From NCBI GenBank assembly GCA_035507035.1, contig DATJOJ010000065.1, positions 1 to 64,000 on the forward strand: DNA of 64,000 bases, given 5' to 3'. Numbering within the stretch: position 1 is the stretch's first letter; every line of letters starts with the position of its first letter. The DNA is from DATJOJ01 sp035507035 (GTDB lineage Bacteria; Acidobacteriota; Terriglobia; Terriglobales; Acidobacteriaceae). The notes beneath the pieces were generated by a model, which was not told the DNA's origin, searched no databases, and saw nothing but the letters and a program-made list of their open reading frames with translations. Shown here one piece after another: positions 26,689 to 37,154 of this stretch. The position numbers were made by a program, and so were the translations under genes.

Positions 26689-27255
26689 CTACGGAACGAC
26701 CGTGAATCTGATCGTATTCGATTTAATCTCCAAGTTGCTGTTCGGGCTCGGTTCGTAAAGCGGCCCAACCGGTTCGGACTTGTGGCCAGGGCCTAGATCA
26801 GTTGCTGCGCGGTTCTTCGAGCCGTATATAGCAAACGCATTCTCAAATCGTGATACCTGGATACTGTACTTGCCGGGAGGCAGAACAAACATCTTTCGGA
26901 GATCCAAGGCTCGCTTCAGTGATTCCCCTGGTTTCAGCATCGAATAGCTCAGGTTACCGAAATCCGGCCCGAGTCCTTTCATGTATGGCGCCTCGGGAGG
27001 AGCCTTTCCAGTGGAGTCCTTTACCTGAAATGTGAAATCTGTCTCGGTGTGGCCGCCCGAACCAAGGACAACATCGTGATCCGAAATGTTGGTAATGGTG
27101 ATGCTTAACTCCACCGAGTCGCTCTCAATGTCCTTGGGTGCGCCGATAGAAATGGAAAAAGATGGCCTTGTTGCTTGCGCCGCGACCAAGGGGGCGGCAA
27201 GGCTGAGAGCCATGACTAAGAAAAAACAATGCCGGTTTGTGGATGCTTGCCTCAA
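26689..27255 (-). CDS. Hypothetical secreted beta-sandwich-like protein
   Basis: The 188-residue protein has a signal peptide (FFLVMALSLAAPLVAAQA) and no recognised catalytic motif. The mature part starts with strand-rich sequence (SVELSITITNISDHDVVLGSGG) that resembles the opening of immunoglobulin-like or BsuPI-type domains, and later FVLPPGKYSIQVSRFE. It may be an extracellular accessory or inhibitor-like domain, but this is only a fold guess. It lies downstream of purE-purD on the same strand with a 30-bp gap, possibly by read-through. Confidence 0.65.
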   Translation of the reverse strand: MRQASTNRHCFFLVMALSLAAPLVAAQATRPSFSISIGAPKDIESDSVELSITITNISDHDVVLGSGGHTETDFTFQVKDSTGKAPPEAPYMKGLGPDFGNLSYSMLKPGESLKRALDLRKMFVLPPGKYSIQVSRFENAFAIYGSKNRAATDLGPGHKSEPVGPLYEPSPNSNLEIKSNTIRFTVVP

Positions 27256-27285
27256 GTCTGATCCAGCAGGGTTGTAGCTGGCACC

Positions 27286-27792
27286 TCAACTTCCCAGCGT
27301 GATCTTCAGCTTCTTCGATTTCTCTTCCACGCCATTGGCGAGCTTCGCTTTGTGATCGTCGAGTTTCTTGGCAATGGCTGTGCTAGCAAGCCCCAAAATC
27401 TGCGCCGCGAGAATTCCGGCATTGGTCGCGCCCGGCGCCCCAATCGCAACCGTGGCCACCGGAATCCCAGCCGGCATTTGCACCGTCGCCAGCAGCGAAT
27501 CCAGCCCATTCAGCGCCGTCGAAGGAATCGGTACGCCGATGACGGGCAAAGTCGTGTGCGCCGCAATAACCCCGGCAAGGTGAGCCGCGCCACCCGCGCC
27601 GGCAATAATCACGCGAATGCCGCGATCCGCGGCTTTGCGCGCGTACTCGGCCGTGCGATCAGGAGAACGATGCGCCGACGTCACATCGATTTCGTAGCCG
27701 ATTCCAAATCCGTCGAGCGCTTTCGCCGCCTCACGCATGATCTCCAGGTCAGAGTCACTTCCCATGACAATCGATACCAGTGCTTTGCTCAT
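27286..27792 (-). CDS. purE: N5-carboxyaminoimidazole ribonucleotide mutase
   Basis: Class I PurE, which moves the carboxyl group of N5-CAIR to make CAIR in purine synthesis. The 168 residues show VSIVMGSDSDLEIM, EIDVTSAHRSPDRTAEYA, VIIAGAGGAAHLAGVIAAHT, PVIGVPI, and GIPVATVAIGAPGATNAGILA. The SDSD...SAHR...AHLPG-like arrangement is characteristic, though the usual AHLPG is AHLAG here. Partner purK is not adjacent. It lies 39 bp after purD on the same strand, forming a small purine operon. Confidence 0.96.
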   Translation of the reverse strand: MSKALVSIVMGSDSDLEIMREAAKALDGFGIGYEIDVTSAHRSPDRTAEYARKAADRGIRVIIAGAGGAAHLAGVIAAHTTLPVIGVPIPSTALNGLDSLLATVQMPAGIPVATVAIGAPGATNAGILAAQILGLASTAIAKKLDDHKAKLANGVEEKSKKLKITLGS

Positions 27793-27831
27793 CTGCTCCC
27801 CTTAATAGGTTTTTTAAGAAATCTTTGCCTG

Positions 27832-29103
27832 CTACTTCTTCATCCCTCGTGCCGCAATATCCTGGCGATAATACGCATTCTCAAATGTAATGCGCGACGC
27901 CGCACTATAAGCGCGGTCCACCGCGGCTTTCAGGTCCGCACCACGCGCCGTTACCCCCAACACTCTCCCGCCGGCGGTGAAATAGGCGTCATCATGTTTC
28001 GTCGTTCCCGCATGGAAAATTTTCACGCCCTCTAGTTTGCTCGCCTCTTCGAGACCAGAAATTCTTTTTCCCGCCTCAAATGTTTCGGGATAGCCCCCTG
28101 ACGCGATGACGACGCAAACCGCGGCATCCGACGACCAGCGAAAATCGCCATCACTCACGCGCCCTTCAATCGACGCTTCCATCGCCTCAAGCAAATCGCT
28201 CTCCAGCCGCATCAAGATTGCCTGCGTCTCCGGATCGCCAAAGCGGCAATTAAATTCGAGCACCATCGGCCCTTTCGCCGTGATCATCAGCCCGCAATAG
28301 AGCACCCCGCGATACTCCATGCCCTCGGCTTTCATGCCCGCCACCACCGGCCGCGCCACATGCTGCAGCAACCAATTTTGCATCTGCTCATCTACGATAC
28401 CCGCGGTCGAAAACGCACCCATGCCCCCGGTATTCGGGCCGGTATCGCCATCGCCAATCCGCTTATGGTCCTGCGCCGCGGCCAGCGGCGCTACTCGTTC
28501 TCCATCGCTGAACACGAGAAACGAAAGCTCCTCACCCTTCAGGCATTCCTCGAGGACCAGGCGCTGCCCAGCCTCGCCCAACAATTTGCCGCTGAGCATC
28601 TCTGCGGCCACGGCCATCACTTCATCTTTATTCTTGCAGATCACCACACCCTTGCCCGCCGCCAGGCCATCAGCCTTGAGCACGATCGGCATGTGAAAAT
28701 GCGGCAGGGCATCCCGCACCTCATCCATCGTGAGGCAAATCGCGTACGGCGCCGTGGGAATGTGGTTGCGCTGCATGAACTCTTTGGCAAAGCTCTTACT
28801 CGATTCGAGTTGCGCCGCCGCCTTGGTGGGACCGAAGACCTTCCATCCACGCTCGATGAAAGCATCGACCACTCCGAGAGTTAAAGGCAGTTCAGGGCCG
28901 ACTACAGTCAGATCTGGTTTGACTCGCTCTGCCAATGCCAGCAGTGAGTTCACATTCTTTACATCGGCGGGAAGACACTCTGCTTCGGCCGCGATTCCAG
29001 CATTCCCCGGCGCGCAGTAAATCTGCTTCACTCGAGAAGATTGCCGCAGCTTCCACACCAGCGCGTGCTCGCGCCCGCCGCTTCCGATAACGAGAACTTT
29101 CAT
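27832..29103 (-). CDS. purD: Phosphoribosylamine-glycine ligase
   Basis: ATP-grasp enzyme that joins phosphoribosylamine and glycine to give GAR, the second step of purine synthesis. The 423 residues match the family throughout: VLVIGSGGREHALVWKL at the start, GPELPLTLGVVDAF, GPTKAAAQLESSKSFAKEFM, IVLKADGLAAGKGVVI (ATP-binding), SDGERVAPLAAAQDHKRIGDGD, NTGGMGAFS, LEFNCRFGDPETQ (metal/ATP site), and a C-terminal GRVLGVTARG. It leads a purD-purE pair. Between its start and the divergent metalloregulator gene lies a block of short direct and inverted repeats (29167-29219). Confidence 0.97.
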   Translation of the reverse strand: MKVLVIGSGGREHALVWKLRQSSRVKQIYCAPGNAGIAAEAECLPADVKNVNSLLALAERVKPDLTVVGPELPLTLGVVDAFIERGWKVFGPTKAAAQLESSKSFAKEFMQRNHIPTAPYAICLTMDEVRDALPHFHMPIVLKADGLAAGKGVVICKNKDEVMAVAAEMLSGKLLGEAGQRLVLEECLKGEELSFLVFSDGERVAPLAAAQDHKRIGDGDTGPNTGGMGAFSTAGIVDEQMQNWLLQHVARPVVAGMKAEGMEYRGVLYCGLMITAKGPMVLEFNCRFGDPETQAILMRLESDLLEAMEASIEGRVSDGDFRWSSDAAVCVVIASGGYPETFEAGKRISGLEEASKLEGVKIFHAGTTKHDDAYFTAGGRVLGVTARGADLKAAVDRAYSAASRITFENAYYRQDIAARGMKK

Positions 29104-29166
29104 ATCCCGTGGACAGACAAGGGTAGGAGGCGAGACGATGCCATGTCAAACGCGAAAAACCGGATC

Positions 29167-29219
29167 ATTGATTCACTGAGCAGATTGATTCACTGATGCA
29201 ATGAGTCAATGATTCAATC
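29167..29219. repeat. Short direct and inverted repeats between purD and the DtxR-type gene
   Basis: ATTGATTCACTGA occurs twice (29167-29179, 29184-29196), and GATTGATTCACTGA (29183-29196) is complementary at 12 of 14 positions to 29206-29219. The block sits in the divergent intergenic region just before the regulator's operator-like palindrome. Its role is unknown. Confidence 0.6.
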
Positions 29220-29228
29220 TCTCGATAA

Positions 29229-29257
29229 TTAACCATGCTTAACCCGTGCCGTATAAT
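29229..29257 (+). promoter_or_regulatory. Operator-like palindrome and -10 box of the DtxR/MntR-type gene
   Basis: TTAACCATGCTTAA (29229-29242) is palindromic at 12 of 14 positions and is followed, 9 nt later, by a consensus -10 box TATAAT (29252-29257). An almost identical arrangement precedes the transporter gene (29984-30013). The extended match is TAATTAACCAT..TT.ACCCG. This fits autoregulation by the adjacent metalloregulator. The -10 box is only 8 nt from the ATG, so the transcript may be leaderless. Confidence 0.7.
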
Positions 29258-29265
29258 CTGCTCAG

Positions 29266-29958
29266 ATGATCACTGTCTCCAAGGAAGACTATCTCAAGGC
29301 AATTCTGGAAGCCGAGAGCGAAGGCGAGACGGTGATCTCCGCCACACTTGCGCATCGCCTGGCAGTGTCTCCGCCAGCCGTCACCATGGCATTGCGCCGT
29401 CTGAAGAAAGACGGCCTGGTGCGCGTGCAGACCGATGGGAACGTCGGCCTGACGCCGGCCGGGCGCAAGATCGCCCGCAAGCTTTCGCTCCGGCATCACC
29501 TCATCGAACGCATGCTCTCCGAGATGTTCGGCATGGAGTGGTACAAAGTACACGACGAAGCCGAGCGCCTGGAGCATGCGGTTTCGCCCGACTTTGAAGC
29601 CAAGCTGCTGGCGAAGTTGGGACGCGGCGGAGCCTGTCCTCACGGCAACCTCAGCGAACAGGAGAGCCCGGTCAGCCGTCGCCGTCGCGGCTTGTTGCTG
29701 CTTACGCAAAGCGAAGCCGACAAAAACTACATTGTCAGCGGAATTTACGAACGCGACCGCCGTCTTCTGGAATTTCTCGAAGCCCGCGGCGTCCGCCCCG
29801 GCGCGCACATCCATGTAACCGGGCGCAACTACGACGACACGCTGACCCTCACCACGGACGCCGGAACCGTCTCTCTCGGCAAAAGCGCTGCGGAAAGAGT
29901 GTGGGTCGCAGCGGAGCAGAGCAAATCGCGGCGGCTCTCCCCCCATTCGCCCGCGTAA
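29266..29958 (+). CDS. DtxR/MntR-family metal-dependent transcriptional regulator
   Basis: The 230-residue repressor has an N-terminal winged helix (VISATLAHRLAVSPPAVTMALRRLKKDGLV), a dimerisation and metal-binding domain, and a C-terminal SH3-like FeoA domain (about 155-215). Candidate ligands are Asp 8, His 77 or 78, and the EAERLEH segment (Glu 100, Glu 103, His 104). The position that is Cys in DtxR/IdeR is Glu here, which resembles MntR and favours manganese, although the FeoA domain is more usual in the DtxR/IdeR type. CPHGN (124-128) is typical of the family. It is followed 74 bp later by an NRAMP-related transporter preceded by the same palindrome, so metal-dependent control of uptake is likely. 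Confidence 0.92.
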   Translation: MITVSKEDYLKAILEAESEGETVISATLAHRLAVSPPAVTMALRRLKKDGLVRVQTDGNVGLTPAGRKIARKLSLRHHLIERMLSEMFGMEWYKVHDEAERLEHAVSPDFEAKLLAKLGRGGACPHGNLSEQESPVSRRRRGLLLLTQSEADKNYIVSGIYERDRRLLEFLEARGVRPGAHIHVTGRNYDDTLTLTTDAGTVSLGKSAAERVWVAAEQSKSRRLSPHSPA

Positions 29959-29983
29959 GACGCGAGCCATTCTACGAAAGTAA

Positions 29984-30013
29984 TTAACCATAGTTTACCC
30001 GCTGCTGTATACT
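29984..30013 (+). promoter_or_regulatory. Second operator-like palindrome and -10 box, upstream of the NRAMP-related gene
   Basis: TTAACCATAGTTTA (29984-29997) keeps 10 of 14 palindromic positions, and TATACT (30008-30013) lies 10 nt downstream. Spacing and flanking bases (TAATTAACCAT..TTTACCCG) copy the site before the DtxR/MntR-type gene, making a shared metalloregulator operator likely. The ATG at 30033 has no clear ribosome-binding site. Confidence 0.7.
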
Positions 30014-30032
30014 CACGCTAACTGATTCGATC

Positions 30033-31436
30033 ATGAGCATAAGTTCACAATCCCCTCAAACCAACGGCACACTGGCCCGCATCGCTAACGGCAATGAAGT
30101 CGTCGTCATTACTCACGAAGACGTGGATCGCGCGCATGATCGCGTGCGCGTGTCGGCGGCTCGGGCCAAGCAGGGTTTCTTGTCTCGCGCCCGACTGTTG
30201 TGGTTATTGGTGGGACCTGGCGTTCTGGTCATGCTGGGCGAAAACGATGGACCCAGCATGCTCTCGTATGCGGCAACGGGTGCAAAGTTCGGCATCGGAT
30301 TCTTCATTCCCTTCGTAGCCCTCACGTTCTGCATGGCGATCGTAGTGCAGGAAATGACTGTACGCCTGGGAGCGGCGACGCATCGCGGGCACGCCGAACT
30401 GATTTTCGACCGCTTCGGACCGTTCTGGGGATGGTTTTCCATGATCGACCTGGCCATCGGAAACTTTTTGACTCTCATCACGGAGTTCATTGCCATCCGT
30501 GCAGGCATGGGTTTCTTCGGCGTGCGCCCTTGGGTGGCAGTTTCGATTGCTCTGCTTGTCCTGTACGGGGCGCTGATGAGCCACCGCTATTGGACTTGGG
30601 AGCGGATTACGCTGGCCGCAGCCGCCTTCAATCTGCTGTTCATTCCGGTTGCGCTCATGACGCACCCGGATTGGCACGCCGTCGGTAACGCGCTGATCAC
30701 CTGGCAGCCGATGCCCGGCTTCAACAAAGACACTTTATTGATCGTTCTGGCCGACATCGGCGCGACGGTAACGCCCTGGATGCTTTTCTTCCAGCAGAGC
30801 GCCACCGTCGACAAAGGGCTGACCAAGAAAGACATTCGATTTGGGCGCTTTGATACGGTGCTTGGAGCCGCATTGGCCAGCGCCGCGGCGATCGGCACGA
30901 TTCTGGCAACCGCCCCATTGTTCGTCCACAAGATGACGGCTGACAACTTTCAGGCGGCCGAGTTTGCCGAGGCTCTGCAGCCGCTGATCGGGCACTTCGG
31001 CGCGTCGTTGTTTGCCTTGGGGATGGTGGAAGCTGGGATCGTGGCGGCAATCACGATTTCTACCTCTTCGGCATACGCCTTCGGAGAGGTTACGCACAAA
31101 CCGCATAGCTTGAATCTCCCCTTAGGAGAAGGCAGGACTTTTTATGCAGTGCTGTCTTTGTGCGCCGTGGCGGCAGCGGCCATCGTTCTGATTCCAGGGT
31201 TGCCGTTGGTCTACGTGGTTCTAGTGGTGAATGTAGTTGCGGTTCTCGCCATGCCTCCTGCGCTGGTGTTCTTGTTCATGCTGGTCAATGACAAGGAAGT
31301 AATGGGCGATCTGGTGAATCCGCTATGGGCAAATATCGTGTCCACAGGCGTCGTGCTTGTTTTGACCGCCGCCGGCGTGCTGTTCGGAATCAGTATCATC
31401 GCGCCCAACATTTTCGCGGCATTGGGCGGAAAGTAG
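30033..31436 (+). CDS. NRAMP-related divalent metal transporter with divergent metal-site motifs
   Basis: The 467-residue protein has a cytosolic N-terminus of about 50 residues and then eleven or so membrane helices of the NRAMP/LeuT-fold type. In canonical MntH, helix 1 carries DPGN and helix 6 MPH. Here the matching places read GENDGPSMLS (69-78) and ATVTPWMLFFQQ (from 244), so both metal-coordinating motifs differ. Such NRAMP-related proteins without the usual site include described magnesium transporters and uncharacterised groups. Control by a DtxR/MntR-like palindrome argues for a role in transition-metal supply, so the ion remains open. A very small membrane-protein gene follows. Confidence 0.85.
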   Translation: MSISSQSPQTNGTLARIANGNEVVVITHEDVDRAHDRVRVSAARAKQGFLSRARLLWLLVGPGVLVMLGENDGPSMLSYAATGAKFGIGFFIPFVALTFCMAIVVQEMTVRLGAATHRGHAELIFDRFGPFWGWFSMIDLAIGNFLTLITEFIAIRAGMGFFGVRPWVAVSIALLVLYGALMSHRYWTWERITLAAAAFNLLFIPVALMTHPDWHAVGNALITWQPMPGFNKDTLLIVLADIGATVTPWMLFFQQSATVDKGLTKKDIRFGRFDTVLGAALASAAAIGTILATAPLFVHKMTADNFQAAEFAEALQPLIGHFGASLFALGMVEAGIVAAITISTSSAYAFGEVTHKPHSLNLPLGEGRTFYAVLSLCAVAAAAIVLIPGLPLVYVVLVVNVVAVLAMPPALVFLFMLVNDKEVMGDLVNPLWANIVSTGVVLVLTAAGVLFGISIIAPNIFAALGGK

Positions 31437-31489
31437 CTTGTCATCATTCCTGACCCGAGGGCAGGATGTGCGGTAAACAGGAAAAAGTT

Positions 31490-31702
31490 ATGGTAAAGAA
31501 AGAACCCAGTTTAATTTCGAGCTCGGATCAAAGCTTGGTTTTGGCGTCACTCGAACACGATCAACTTGCTCGCGCAAAGAAGCATTTCATCCCGCGCCGT
31601 CACCTCAAAGGTCCGGAGCTGCTTGTTCTGTGGGCGCTCCGGCTCTATCTTCTTTTCATGATGGCGGTGGTCGGATATCAGGTGTGGGCGGCGGTGCGGT
31701 GA
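31490..31702 (+). CDS. Small single-pass membrane protein downstream of the NRAMP-related gene
   Basis: The ATG at 31490 has an AGG 8 nt upstream and gives 70 residues; an in-frame ATG at 31466 would add eight. The first half is polar and basic (HDQLARAKKHFIPRRHLKG) and the second half is one membrane helix (ELLVLWALRLYLLFMMAVVGYQVW). It begins 53 bp after the transporter stop on the same strand. I recognise no family. It could be an accessory or regulatory subunit of the transporter; position is the only evidence. Confidence 0.55.
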   Translation: MVKKEPSLISSSDQSLVLASLEHDQLARAKKHFIPRRHLKGPELLVLWALRLYLLFMMAVVGYQVWAAVR

Positions 31703-31878
31703 GTTGCGGCGGTATTAGCATACAGAGTGAGACAAAAGGCTCGAGCTTGACTTCTCTGCACGAATTTCCTCTCTGGGAGGAGCCCCAACAGGCATATACT
31801 CGGCCTGGTGAATCCGCGACAGGCCAATTCGCCTGACCGCGTGTTACGTGGCGCATTCAGCACTACGGGAGAGTTTCC

Positions 31879-33138
31879 ATGCGGCGTCTTCTCTGTGGTT
31901 ATACCCTTGTGATCTGTGTAGCCGCCGTCGTGTCAGGTGCGGCGAAGTTCGGCTTTAGCCAAGCAGGACAAGAGACGGTGCTCTATAGCTTCTGCGCGGA
32001 TACGAACTGCACCGATGGTGCAGCACCGCATGGCAAATTGACGTTTGATGCTGCTGGAAATTTATATGGCACAACCGCGGGCGGCGGTAATAACTGTCAA
32101 CAGACAGGCGGCTGCGGTACGGTGTTTGAACTCAGCCCGTCTTCGAATGGCGCTTGGGTGGAAAGCGTCCTTTACAGCTTTGGAGCCACCTCAATCGACG
32201 GTGCAACTCCGATGGCAGCCGTGATTCTCGATAAAGCAGGAAACCTCTATGGAACGACTGAGCAGGGTGGGACGTACGGCCTTGGAACTGTTTTTCAGTT
32301 GAACCCGCCCTCCGGTCAAGGCGAATCGTGGACTGAAACCGTGCTGTGGAGCTTTGGGGCAACCGGCGACGGTCGTAGTCCCTTGTGTGACTTGACCTTT
32401 GACGGATCTGGAAGGCTTTATGGCACTACGGCTGGCGGCGGTACGTCCAACGGAGGAACCGTGTTCCGACTGGTTCCTGGTGCTGGCGGCCAGTGGTCGG
32501 AGGAAATTCTGTATTCCTTTGGACCGGGCACCGCCGGGGGCTTCGGCCCGGAGGCAGCGGTGAGCTTCGACTCGTCGGGCAATCTTTACGGAACGACCGT
32601 TGAAGGGGGGTCGTCCGGATTGGGCCTCGGGGTGGTTTACAGGCTTTCCCCCAATCCCGAGCCGCCGTGGACCGAGACTGTGCTTCACAAGTTCGAAGGC
32701 GAGGGCAATCCTTACTCAACCGTGAGCTTCGACTCGGCTGGCAACATGTACGGCACCTTCACAGGCGTCGGCGGCGTTTTTAGAATTACGCCGCAAGGTG
32801 GTTATCGCCAACTCTTGTTCGATGGTCCCCCCGGGCCATCCATTCCCTACGCGGGAGTCTTCGTCCACAGCAAAACACTTTATGGAACCACTGCCGCGGG
32901 CGGAACGCAGGATCTTGGTAGCGTTTTTGAGATCCACGGGACCACGAGTACGGTGCTCTATAGTTTTGGCTCACAGCCCGGATCGGCCGATGGGGCGATT
33001 CCGGAAAGCGCCGTGATCGGACGTGGCGCCTCTCTCTACGGCACGACCACGGGCGGTGGAGTGAACGGTGGATGGGGCGTGGTGTTCCAGATTTCAAGTT
33101 CCGAGCTTCGGACTCAGCCTAAGGGCACAGGGCGCTGA
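31879..33138 (+). CDS. Second secreted GloVer-repeat protein
   Basis: The 419-residue product has a signal peptide (LLCGYTLVICVAAVVSGAAKF) and about eight repeats with the core LTFDAAGNLYGTTAGGG...GGCGTVFELSP, each followed by W.E.VLYSFG linkers. It belongs to the same family as the protein at 5781-7055 and is more regular. A conserved TTYGT(T)xxGG turn recurs in every unit. It probably forms a propeller on the cell surface; no enzyme motif is visible. It is a single gene between the metal transporter set and aconitase, with no clear link to either. Confidence 0.85.
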   Translation: MRRLLCGYTLVICVAAVVSGAAKFGFSQAGQETVLYSFCADTNCTDGAAPHGKLTFDAAGNLYGTTAGGGNNCQQTGGCGTVFELSPSSNGAWVESVLYSFGATSIDGATPMAAVILDKAGNLYGTTEQGGTYGLGTVFQLNPPSGQGESWTETVLWSFGATGDGRSPLCDLTFDGSGRLYGTTAGGGTSNGGTVFRLVPGAGGQWSEEILYSFGPGTAGGFGPEAAVSFDSSGNLYGTTVEGGSSGLGLGVVYRLSPNPEPPWTETVLHKFEGEGNPYSTVSFDSAGNMYGTFTGVGGVFRITPQGGYRQLLFDGPPGPSIPYAGVFVHSKTLYGTTAAGGTQDLGSVFEIHGTTSTVLYSFGSQPGSADGAIPESAVIGRGASLYGTTTGGGVNGGWGVVFQISSSELRTQPKGTGR

Positions 33139-33240
33139 AGGAGGTAATCGTATCGGACTTACTGATCCTCGCCAACTCCTCTGGATCCGTGGCCGCTGAA
33201 CCTACGCAAATCATTTTCAGAACGACTAAACTAAGTAATC

Positions 33241-35937
<2,697 letters not shown>

Positions 35938-35953
35938 TTTCCGATGGCCTGTT

Positions 35954-36403
35954 CTAGAACATCTTGCTCGAATCCAGCAAGATCGTCACTGGGCCGTCGT
36001 TCACTAACTCGACTTGCATCATCTCTTGAAATTGGCCGGTTTCGCATCGCAAGCCGGCCGCCCGAATTCTCTCCACGAAGTATTCATAGAGCTTTCGTGC
36101 CTGCTCAGGCCTCGCTGCCGCATCGAACGACGGTCGCTTGCCTCGCCGCACGTCTCCATATAACGTGAATTGCGAAACCACCAGCACCGCACCGCCAGCT
36201 TCGGCAACAGACCGGTTCATCTTGCCGTCCTGGTCCTCGAAAATACGCAGCCCGGCGATTTTGTCCGCCAGATAATCGGCATCCGTTTCAGTATCCGTTG
36301 TCGAGACGCCCAGCAATACCAATAGGCCGGCCTCGATCTTCCCGACGACCTTGCGGTCTACGGTTACCTGCGCCCGGCTCACGCGTTGGACTACGGCTCG
36401 CAT
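35954..36403 (-). CDS. dtd: D-aminoacyl-tRNA deacylase
   Basis: Hydrolyses D-amino acids from mischarged tRNA. The ATG at 36403 gives the family-length 149-residue protein beginning MRAVVQRVSRAQVTVD; the frame is open to 36544 but that part has no homology. Conserved elements are GLLVLLGVSTTDTETDADYLADKI, the catalytic VVSQFTLYGDVRRGKRPSF and, at the end, VELVNDGPVTILLDSS. The chirality-proofreading cross-subunit GP motif (NDGPVT) is intact. It is convergent with acnA and divergent from the acyl carrier protein genes. Confidence 0.95.
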   Translation of the reverse strand: MRAVVQRVSRAQVTVDRKVVGKIEAGLLVLLGVSTTDTETDADYLADKIAGLRIFEDQDGKMNRSVAEAGGAVLVVSQFTLYGDVRRGKRPSFDAAARPEQARKLYEYFVERIRAAGLRCETGQFQEMMQVELVNDGPVTILLDSSKMF

Positions 36404-36576
36404 CCCAGCAGTTTGCCATACTTCGGTTTGACCCCAACCTCCATCAGCGTTTACGATGCAAATGGAAATCGGTTTGAGCCTCCGCGTCAGCCGTTTTGCG
36501 GACTGTCCTTTACAGTAATTCGTGCGCACCATTACACTACTCATTTCCTTTTCAGCAGTTTGGGGAGCGGATGCTT

Positions 36577-36837
36577 ATGGCAGTGGCCGCTAAGAGTGAG
36601 CACGCGGAGAAGGTCAAACAGTTGATCAGTGAGCAATTGGGGGTCGACGAAGCGGATATCACTCCTAACGCCCACTTCATCGAGGACCTGGGAGCCGATT
36701 CGCTCGACCAGGTCGAACTGGTGATGGCCATCGAGGGGGCTTTCGATCTCGAAGTCTCCGACGAAGACACGGAAAAAATGCTGACCGTGCAGAGCGCCAT
36801 CGACTACGTCGACCGTCACGCGAAGCGCAAACGATAA
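36577..36837 (+). CDS. Acyl carrier protein (first of two tandem copies)
   Basis: The 86-residue small acidic helical protein has the phosphopantetheine site GADSLDQVELVMAIE. The ATG at 36577 lies 9 nt after GGAG; the ATG at 36571 is too close. It carries a slightly more basic C-terminus (VDRHAKRKR) than the copy at 36909, and has EDTEKMLTVQSAIDYV where typical AcpP has DEDAEK...TVQDAVDYI. The two proteins are clearly paralogues and precede fabF, so this one probably serves either bulk fatty-acid synthesis or a specialised acyl chain. Confidence 0.93.
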   Translation: MAVAAKSEHAEKVKQLISEQLGVDEADITPNAHFIEDLGADSLDQVELVMAIEGAFDLEVSDEDTEKMLTVQSAIDYVDRHAKRKR

Positions 36838-36846
36838 CGTCATTCC

Positions 36847-36870
36847 GGCTCGGACATGCGGGGCCGAGTC
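36847..36870 (+). other. Imperfect hairpin between the two ACP genes
   Basis: GGCTCGG and CCGAGTC form a near-perfect stem (one G-T pair) across ACATGCGGGG. It could damp read-through or stabilise the downstream acpP transcript. No U-tract follows. Confidence 0.35.
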
Positions 36871-36908
36871 GAATTAACCATCCGCATCATCAATACCAAG
36901 GAGAACTC

Positions 36909-37154
36909 ATGGCAGCCGTTGACGAGAAGGTAAAACAGATCATCGTGGAACAATTGGGCGTGGATGAAGGCGAAGTCACCGCCAACGCCTCGTTTGTCGA
37001 CGATCTGGGAGCGGATTCGCTGGACACAGTGGAATTGGTTATGGCTTTTGAAGAGGCGTTCGAGATTGAAATCCCTGATGAGGATGCCGAGAAAATCCGC
37101 ACCGTTCAGGATGCGGTGGATTACATCGGCAAGCACGCGAAAGGCGGGAAGTAG
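36909..37154 (+). CDS. acpP: Acyl carrier protein AcpP
   Basis: The 81-residue protein is close to consensus AcpP, with the 4'-phosphopantetheine serine in GADSLDTVELVMAFEEAFEIEIPDEDAEKIRTVQDAVDYI (written here as successive parts of helix II and helix III). The ribosome-binding site AAGGAG lies just before the ATG. Its TAG stop is immediately followed by the TTG start of fabF with no gap, so translational coupling is likely. It shuttles growing acyl chains during type II fatty-acid synthesis; the adjacent paralogue at 36577 may share or divide this role. Confidence 0.96.
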   Translation: MAAVDEKVKQIIVEQLGVDEGEVTANASFVDDLGADSLDTVELVMAFEEAFEIEIPDEDAEKIRTVQDAVDYIGKHAKGGK

